A stretch of 64,000 nucleotides of DNA from Lepturacanthus savala. Lineage: Eukaryota; Chordata; Actinopteri; Scombriformes; Trichiuridae. Positions 35,240 to 45,600 of this stretch are shown one piece after another. Location: assembly GCA_030544235.1 (NCBI GenBank), contig CM060461.1, positions 31,344,133-31,408,132 of the forward strand, given 5' to 3'. A program made the position numbers and the translations under genes. Every line of letters begins with the position of its first letter. The stretch's first letter is position 1. Under the pieces are notes generated by a model that was given only the letters and a program-made list of their open reading frames with translations, was not told the DNA's origin and searched no databases.

Positions 35240-38200
35240 ATGAGTTCCCTGGTGATGAATAAGTCTGGAGACCAGAAAGACGGAAACAGCTTCGACCTGA
35301 TCCAGAACCGGATCGAGTCTCTGAGCAGCAAGATGGACACGCTCATCAACATCCAGGAGAAGGTCCTGAACCGGCTGGACGGGATGTCGCAGGACATCGA
35401 CGGCATCGAGAAGGACATGGAGAACCTCAAAGTGGACAAGGAGGAGATCCATTTCCCGCCGAAGGTGGTGGACCAGACGCAGGAGGTGGGCCGGGAGGTG
35501 AGGGACATCTGCCAGGAGATGAGCAGCATCATGTCGGTGGTGAACCAGAGATCAGAACAACAGGCTCAGAAGCTGGAAGGGATGGAGAAGCTGGTCCTCA
35601 GCATGCAGCAGGTCATCAGCTTCATCGGAGACACCGTGAAGAACTCACGCTTCATGGAGCTGATGTTCAAGTTTCCTGCAGCCAGAACAGCTGCGAAACA
35701 CAAGGACAGTAAAGGAAAAGCAGCCATGAAGAGGAAATCATCAACAGACACAATCAGCAGGAAGTCAGACAAGGTGAGAACAGACGGAATAAAGTCGATG
35801 TGAAGGTGTGAAGACGAAAGCTTTGATTTATTTATTTAGGTACGTTCTGACTGCTTTCGCATTCTAAAATCTGTATTTCAAAGTTTGTATTTTATATATT
35901 AAAACATCATCATTATGGATCTCGTTCAATCATTTACTCTTTTTCTCTGCAGTGTGACATATGTTGAATTTATTCCATGTTGATTCTCTTGTTGTTTTCT
36001 TGTTGTTTTCTTGTTGTTTTCTTGTTGTTTTTGGCAGCTCATGTGAAAATGATCAGAGCAGCAAAGTCCAACAGACTGAATGTGACTTGGCTTGTATGTT
36101 AAATTCCTAATATAATGGAGTTGGGTTAATAGACAGTTATGAAAGCTAAATTAAATATGTCACATAGCTTATGTAAAACCACAATTCAAGTGAAATGTAC
36201 AGGTTTTGGGGGCGTCTACCTGTTGGTCTCTGTAGAAATGTCTGTGGTGTAAAGAGATTTAACTCCTTGGATTCATCAGGAATCAGGTGTCAACAAGTTG
36301 TGATGAGTCAGATTCCCTGTTGTTTCTGTTCTATTTCAGCATGTATATTCAGTAATGTGGGTCACAGCGAGTATTACCTCACATGTAGTGATTCTTTGCA
36401 GTAGTAGTAGTCGGAAGTGAGTAGTTTTTCCTCAGATAAAGGTCAGGAAGGGCTGATGATATCCATCATCTGTACCTGCATCACATCTGTTTATTGAATC
36501 TGCATAATGTCAATTAAGGTTCTGGGTGGTGATAAATTCTCAGGGCCACTAGTTCAGGGTAGATTCCATCTGGAGGATTAGTGACTAACGGCTTCATGTG
36601 ACTCGCATTTCAGGGAATTTCTGTTGTCGTCAGAGCGGTTTCCAGGTGGCGGCTGCATCTTCCTCCTGTGACGTTTCAGGAGTTTCTGATCCTGAACCTC
36701 TCCTCCTGTCTAATCTCTGACCGCCAGCATCGCTGTCGCTGGGGAAATGTCACACTCAAAATATCTCGCCGCCGTTTACCTCCTGATAGCAAATGTCAGG
36801 CTAACGACAGATGTCAGACGTCCGGGTTCGAGGCAGGTTTTTCCATGCTGAGCTGATCACAGAGTGTTTAGTGCGTTTCCTCATCTAAGGAATCTGAACA
36901 ACAGCCTGGACGCTCGTCGCTTGTAATATTTTCCGTTGGGGGTCGGCGTTGCGTTCCACAGCTGAGTGTGACGGGTGATAAGCTATAAATTCACTGGCCT
37001 GCTGCTGTCCATCCATCTGCCACCAATAATCAAAGGCATGGAGCCACTATACCTGCTAACATGTCTCCATGTGATATCAGCACTTCATTCAATCATTAAC
37101 TCCATGTTTAATTCATGTTGTGTGAATTACGTGTCCTAACTTCATCAAATCAACCCGTCTCAACATTTCTACCATTCCATGTGCTTTAACCTGACTGAAT
37201 GCTGCCATCTTGTCTTTCTGCTAGAAATCTACCTCTAACAAAGCCACTAAAGGGAATCAAGAGATAAATCCTGCATGTGAGCCAAGTTTTCTGCAGCCGT
37301 CTCACAAGATAAAACTCCATGGACCAAAGCATTTCCTCGCCTCTCGCAAATGTGGAAAATTTGTAGGTTTATTGTATATAGTATACTTATATATTCTCTG
37401 TCTCTTTTTATTCATGTACTTTATTCTAAATACATGTTCACAGTTAAATGAGAGTAAATAATAGCAACATAAAGTAGATGTTAAAATCTAAAAACTTCTG
37501 CTAAAGAGGAAAATAAAATTCACCTTTAATAAATGTTGTTATGTCCTTTTAATATAACATTTAGAATAAAACCAAACGAATAAATTTCATTTTTTTATCT
37601 GTATTTTTACAGTTGAAAGACCATAAAGGCAAAGACGCTGTGGTGAAGTCGTGTCTAAGTCCTAAAGGTCTGAAAACTCAAAAGAAGACAAAGCCTCCAG
37701 ACACTTCAGGTGTGAAAAAACTCTCTCACCTTAAATAAAAACCTACATTTATACATTAGCAGCATGGAAACTGTGCCACAGAAACAGAAAACAATCAAAA
37801 GTCCAGAGTCAAACCTTCAGAAACTTCATGTTTTCACTAAAACTCTTGAAGTGATTTTTCTTTTCATAGAACTGAGACTAACAGTGATTCTGTTGCTGTA
37901 GATCACGTCTCCTCAAAGAAGCAGCTGCTGCTAATAAAAGAAGTTCAGAACCTCAACAGGGAGAATGAGGAGAAATCAGGTCACATCAGCCCAGAACATC
38001 TGGATCTGCAGACAGGAACAACTCCTCAGGGTCAAAAACCCGATGGCAACCTGGAGCTAGAAGATTCCAGAAAGTCTCAGGATGGAAAACACGAGTCAGT
38101 CGAAGGCATTGAAGAGAAGAAGGAAGAGAAGCAGGAGGAGAAAGAAGAGGAGGAGCAGAAGGAGCAGCAGAAGGAGCAGCAGCAGCAGAAGGAGCAGCAG

Positions 38201-38280
38201 CAGCAGAAGCAGCAGAAGGAGCAGCAGCAGCAGAAGGAGCAGCAGCAGCAGCAGCAGAAGGAGCAGCAGCAGAAGGAGCA

Positions 38281-38313
<33 letters not shown>

Positions 38314-38511
38314 GAAGGAGCAGCAGCAGCAGAAGGAGCAGCAGCAGCAGAAGGAGCAGCAGCAGCAGCAGCAGCAGAAGGAGCAGCAGAAGGAGCAGCA
38401 GCAGCAGCAGCAGAAGGAGCAGCAGCAGAAGGAGCAGCAGAAGGAGCAGCAGCAGCAGCAGCAGAAGGAGCAGCAGCAGCAGCAGAAGGAGCAGCAGCAG
38501 CAGCAGCAGAA

Positions 38512-38571
<60 letters not shown>

Positions 38572-41500
38572 GCAGCAGAAGGAGCAGCAGCAGCAGCAGC
38601 AGAAGGAGCAGCAGCAGCAGCAGAAGGAGCAGCAGCAGAAGGAGGTTTCTGATGCTGATAAAGTAGCTGAATCACCTGCTGATGATCAGAAAGATGCGAC
38701 TGTGATGAGGTAACAGGTCAACAGGAGTCAACAGGAGTCAACATTCCCATAATATTCCTGCTGGATCCTTCCAGGTTTCTGTCTGGAATGTTCTGGGAAT
38801 GTTGTACAAATGTTTAACAAAACATTCTAAAACCTTTTCACGTTTTAAGTTGTGCAAATGTTTTTTGTTCAATGCAACATTTCCAGAAAGTTCAGGGAAT
38901 GAAATAAGAACCTCCTGAACCTCTACTGAACTTCCTGCAGGGATTTGTCAGAAATTATCCAAATATTTTAATGATTCAATTGATTCATCCATCTTCTACC
39001 GCTTATCTGGATCAGGTCTTACCTGGATCAGATCTTGGGGTCTTCAGCCTCAGAGACCCAGACGTCCCTCTCCATGTGGTCCAGGTCTTCCAGGGGAACC
39101 CCAAGGTGTTCTGGTTCAGCAGAGACAGAGTCTCTCCAGGGTTCTGGGTCTTCCCCGGGACCAGAACCCCTCACCAGGGAGGGTCTAGGAGGTTCCTCAC
39201 TGGATGGTGAACCAGCTCCTCTGATTCCTCCCACCCAGCTCCCCATTCTGTCTCTAAAGAGACCACCACTCTGATCTGGTCTTTGGGTCAGTACCCAGAC
39301 CCTGACCAGAGGTGAGGGTAGAACTGTAGATTGATGGTAAATCCAGAGCTTCAGCTCCTTCTCCACCATGGACCCATGCATCGGATCAACGTCCCTGATC
39401 TTCAGAGATCTTAGAGCTGAAGGTCCCGATGAACCATCACGACCAGATCATTCAAAAAGTAGCAAACCGATCCTGAGGAACCGAACCACAGCCTCTCAAC
39501 AACCTTGCTGCTCCTAGAAACCCGGTCCATGAAGAATCCAGAATCCATTACAAAGTCCAGATCTGAAGGGGTCCAACTCCCACAGGAAACAAGTCTGACT
39601 TATTATAGCAATGTTATTTAGCAATGTGGACCAAGCTCTGGCACCAGGCCTACAGGAACCAAATGACCTGTGTCAACAGGTCCAGAACCCCATAGTCCTG
39701 GAGAATCCCCCGCAGGACTCCCTGAGGGATATTGTCGACCACCTTCGCTACGTTGTTATGTCAATATCCATCAGCTGCTGCAAGAGTCCCAGACACCGGC
39801 TTCATTCAGCTTGACGGCATCCCTCACTACTAGGGACCGGTTCAGGGGGTGCCTCAACAATGGAGGCACAGAACAAGGTCCTCTAGGACTCAATGCCCCC
39901 CACCTCCTCCAGGACATGAAACATGCAAACCCTCACAGAAATTGATATAGCCCCTCCCCCAGGCCTAGATCCAGGACTGGGCCTGGTTGTCTGGTCCTTC
40001 ACCTATAACCTGATTGACAGGGGAGACTGGAGCAGGGGCATCAAGCCCCCAACAACAATGATGGGATGATTGGATCATGTTTATGTTTGTGGTTTTGTTC
40101 AAAGTCCAACAAACTTCAGCCTTCATCATAACCTTCATGTACCAAAAACTGTCTGAAAATCTGATCTGTAAAAAAAATGCCCAAAACTCAATAAAACCTT
40201 TTTTTTTCCAGCAGTGAAGGCTCCTCCTCTCCTGAACAGGAGCAGGATGGAAAGTTAAAGAAAAGCACTGCATCCCTTTCAACGGAGAAACAACCAAAGA
40301 ACCAGGAGGAGGAGCAGGAAGGAGACGAGAGGAAGGAAACCAACGAGGAGGACGAACAGAACCTGGAGTCTGAGGACTGGGCCACGTTTAAAGCTGATGG
40401 AGTCGAGTTCCAGTTGGATCTGAGGCGACGGGTGGAGAAAGCGAGAAAAGAGAAGGAGGAAGATGCAGAAAAGGAGGAAGAAGATGAAATAGAGAGATAC
40501 TTCATCGGTGAGTCAGAATCTAAAAATATGGAATGAAAGAGACAAAACCAAATAGGTTGATGATGGATTAATGTTTATGTAACGTGGTCACACACAACAA
40601 ATGTATTTAAATCGGTTTTATAGTTAGAGACTGTAATTACTGTTCATCACCAGCAGGGGGTCAAACACCCGGACTGCAGCTTTAAGCTAAAACCTAAGAA
40701 GATTAAATTAAAACAATTTAATATGAATCAAATTCACTTCTTTCATTGTGGTTCATTAAGTGGTTTCATGTGGTCTGTCGTGGTCTGTTGTGGTCTGTCG
40801 TGGTCTGTTGTGGTCTGTCATGGTCTGCCATGGTCTGTTGTGGTCTGTCGTGGTCTGTTGTGGTCTGTCGTGGTGTGTTGTGGTGTGTTGTGGTCTGTTG
40901 TGGTCTGTCATGGTCTGTCGTGGTCTGTTGTGGTCTGTCATGGTCTGTTGTGGTCTGTCGTGGTCTGTCATGGTCTGTCATGGTCTGTTGTGGTCTGTTG
41001 TGGTCTGTCGTGGTCCTGCAGACACCAGTCCTCCTCCTGCTGCTCCCTTCAATCATCGCATCGTGTCGGCTAAACCGCATCAGATCTGTAACTTCTACAC
41101 CATCAACTGGACCGAGATCCTGGGCGGGTGAGACTCACGTTACCGACAACAAGAACTTTATCGTTAACGTCAACTTTATCGTTAACGTCAACTTTAACGT
41201 TAACGTCAACTTTATCGTTAACATCAACTTTATCGTTAACGTCAACTTTATCGTTAACGTCAACTTTAACGTTAACGTCAACTTTATCGTTAACGTCAAC
41301 TTTATCGTTAACGTCAACTTTATCGTTAACGTCAACTTTATCGTTAACATCAACTTTAACGTCAACTTTATCGTTAACGTCAACTTTATCGTTAACGTCA
41401 ACTTTATCGTTAACGTCAACTTCATCGTTAATGCAAACTTTTCACTTTTCAAATGTCTCCCCCCCTCTCCCCCCCCCCCCCCCCTCTCCCTCTCCACCCC

Positions 41501-42538
41501 CCCCCTCCCCTCCCTCTCTCTCCCCCCCCCCCTGCCCCTCCCCTCTCCCCCCTCCCCCCCCCTTCCCCTCTCCCCCCCTCTCCCCCCCTCTCCCCCCCTC
41601 TCCCCCCCTCTCCCTCCCCCCCCCCCTCCCCCCCCCCCTCCCTCTCTCTCCCCCCCCCCCTGCCCCTCCCCTCTCCCCCCCCTTCCCCTCTCCCCCCCCC
41701 CCCTCCCCTCCCCCCTTCCAGGGGTCGCTTTGGTCAGGTTCATAAATGCATTGAAAACTCTTCTGGTCTCACTTTGGCAGCAAAAGTCATCAAAGCTCGA
41801 GCTTCAAAAGAAAAGGTAAAATATTCATGGTTAATTAATTGATTCTCTTCTGATAGAATCACACACATGATATAAAAATATAATTAATTCATCATTAATT
41901 CATTCTCTTTTGATAAAAAGCAGAGACTGAGTTACAGTTTTATAAAAAACACAAGGACACAGAAGCTGAAGGAGAATTTCACACCATGTTGAAATGTTGT
42001 TGTTTCATAGCAGAGAACAGCTGATACTCATGTGTGTGTGTGTGTGTGTTGTATTGTGTGTATTGTGTGTGTGTGTGTTGTATTGTGTGTGTGTGTGTGT
42101 GTGTGTGTTGTATTGTGTGTGTGTGTGTGTGTGTATTGTGTGTGTATGTGTTGTATTGTGTGTGTGTGTGTGTTGTATTGTGTGTGTGTGTGTGTGTGTA
42201 TTGTGTGTTGTATTGTGTGTGTGTTGTATTGTGTGTGTGTATTGTGTGTGTATGTGTTGTATTGTGTGTGTGTGTGTGTATTGTGTGTGTGTGTGTTGTA
42301 TTGTGTGTATTGTGTGTGTATTGTATTGTGTGTGTGTGTGTATTGTGTGTGTGTATTGTGTGTGTGTTGTATTGTGTGTGTGTGTGTATTGTGTGTGTGT
42401 GTATTGTGTGTGTGTATTGTGTGTGTGTTGTATTGTGTGTGTGTGTGTATTGTGTGTGTGTGTATTGTGTGTGTGTATTGTGTGTGTGTTGTATTGTGTG
42501 TGTGTGTGTGTATTGTGTGTGTGTGTGTGTGTGTGTGT

Positions 42539-42602
<64 letters not shown>

Positions 42603-45600
42603 GCAGGACGTGGTAAAGAATGAGATCCAGGTGATGAATAACCTGGATCATTCCAGCCTGATCCAACTTTATGCAGCTTATGAATCTAGAAACGACATCA
42701 TCCTGGTTCTGGAATAGTAGGAAACGTCTTTCTGTTTTTATTATCAGCACGAATGTTTATTTATTATTTCCTTCAAACCACTAGAGATATCGTATATATA
42801 TATATATATATATTATAATAATATAATAATAACAGTAATAATACTGTGTAGTGTAGATGTATATATATATTTATATTATAATAACAGTAATAATACTGTG
42901 TAGTGTAGATGTATATATATATTTATATTATAATAACAGTAATAATACTGTGTAGTGTAGATGTATATATATATTTATATTATAATAACAGTAATAATAC
43001 TGTGTAGTATAGATGTATATATATATTTATATTATAATAACAGTAATAATACTGTGTAGTGTAGATGTATATGTATATTATATAATTATATTATATTTAT
43101 ATATTACAGTGTGGATGGAGGGGAGCTGTTTGACAGGATCATAGATGAGAACTACACGTTGATGGAGTTGGACGCCGTCGTCTTCATCAGACAAATCTGT
43201 GATGGACTGCAGCACATGCACAAGATGTATATACTACACCTGGACCTGAAGGTACTATTACTACTACTGTAGTACTAATACTACATGCACAAGATGTATA
43301 TACTACACCTGGACCTGAAGGTACTATTACTACTACTGTAGTACTAATACTACATGCACAAGATGTATATACTACACCTGGACCTGAAGGTACTATTACT
43401 ACTACTGTAGTACTAATACTACATGCACAAGATGTATATACTACACCTGGACCTAAAGGTACTATTACTACTACTGTAGTACTAATACTACATGCACAAG
43501 ATATATATACTACACCTGGACCTAAAGGTACTATTACTACTACTGTAGTACTAATACTACATGCACAAGATGTATATACTACACCTGGACCTGAAGGTAC
43601 TATTACTACTACTGTAGTACTAATACTACATGCACAAGATGTATATACTACACCTGGACCTAAAGGTACTATTACTACTACTGTAGTACTAATACTACAT
43701 GCACAAGATGTATATACTACACCTGGACCTAAAGGTACTATTACTACTACTGTAGTACTAATACTACATGCACAAGATGTATATACTACACCTGGACCTA
43801 AAGGTACTATTACTACTACTGTAGTACTAATACTACATGCACAAGATGTATATACTACACCTGGACCTGAAGGTACTATTACTACTACTGTAGTACTAAT
43901 ACTACATGCACAATATGTATATACTACACCTGGACCTGAAGGTACTATTACTACTACTGTAGTACTAATACTACATGCACAAGATGTATATACTACACCT
44001 GGACCTGAAGGTACTATTACTACTACTGTAGTACTAATACTACATGCACAAGATGTATATACTACACCTGCACCTGAAGGTACTATTACTACTACTGTAG
44101 TACTAATACTACATGCACAAGATGTATATACTACACCTGGACCTGAAGGTACTATTACTACTACTGTAGTACTAATACTACATGCACAAGATGTATATAC
44201 TACACCTGGACCTGAAGGTACTATTACTACTACTGTAGTACTAATACTACATGCACAAGATGTATATACTACACCTGGACCTGAAGGTACTATTACTACT
44301 ACTGTAGTACTGATACTACATGCACAAGATGTATATACTACACCTGCACCTGAAGGTACTATTACTACTACTGTAGTACTAATACTACATGCACAAGATG
44401 TATATACTACACCTGGACCTAAAGGTACTATTACTACTACTGTAGTACTAATACTACATGCACAAGATGTATATACTACACCTGGACCTAAAGGTACTAT
44501 TACTACTACTGTAGTACTGATACTGTAGTACCTGTACATTTACTGAAGTACTTTTTTAAAGTGGAGGATTTCTTTGTTATTGTAACTTAAATGAATATAA
44601 ATTGATTCAATGCCTGAATAAATATGCAAATAAATCAAACTATTCATTGAATTTCAAGATTTAATGTATTTTTTAAATGATTTTACCTTTGAACATGAAT
44701 GTCACTATTTATTTATTGTTTGTTCATTTATTACTGTTGAATTCATGTCATTATTTTAATTTCCACTCTTTCACCAACTAAACAAATGTTTAAAACATTA
44801 TTTTCATGGTTTGCAGCCAGAAAACATCATGTGTGTGAGCAGAGTCACAAACAAGATCAAGATCATTGACTTCGGTCTTGCCAGGATGTAAGTGTCAAAA
44901 TCTGTCAATAATTTATCAATAACTTTAATCAGACTAATCAAAGTCATTGATGAATGAATCCTGGGAACAGATATAAACCCAGAGAGAAGCTACGAGTCAA
45001 CTTTGGAACGCCGGAGTTTCTGGCTCCAGAAGTTATCAACTACGATTTCGTGTCCTTTAACACGGACATGTGGAGCCTGGGAGTCATCACATACATGCTG
45101 TAAGTTATAAAACACGCTATAACACACAATATAATACACGCGATAACACGCTATAATACACGCTATAACACACAATATAATACACGTTATAACACGCTAT
45201 AATACACGCTATAACACACAATATAATACACGCTATAACACACAATATAATACACGCTATAACACACAATATAATACACGCTATAACACACAATATAATA
45301 CACGCTATAACACACAATATAATACACGCTATAACACACAATATAATACACGCTATAACACACAATATAATACACGCTATAACACACGCTATAATACACG
45401 CTATAACACACAATATAATACACGCTATAACACACAATATAATACACGCTATAACATGCTATAATACACGCTGTAACACACAATATAATACACGCTATAA
45501 CACACGCTATAATACACGCTGTAACACACAATATAATACACGCTATAACACAATATAATACACGCTATAACACACAATATAACACACGCTATAACACACA

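Noticed and set aside
37986..38675. Poly-Ala (minus) and poly-Ser/Arg (plus) proteins
   Set aside because: Shadow frames of the mylk4 exon 3 CAG/AAG/GAG tract; exon phase fixes the Gln frame.
41128..41842. Pro-rich, Gly/Arg-rich and Asn/Val-rich frames
   Set aside because: Artefacts of the 18-bp repeat and the C/T tract inside mylk4 intron 5.
42028..42750. Cys/Val and His/Thr rich frames of about 200-240 codons
   Set aside because: Translations of a (TG)n microsatellite.
43187..44539. 450-codon open frame on the minus strand (SISTTVVVIVP repeats)
   Set aside because: It is antisense to a 69-bp tandem repeat whose period is a multiple of three; no start context, splice link or family similarity.
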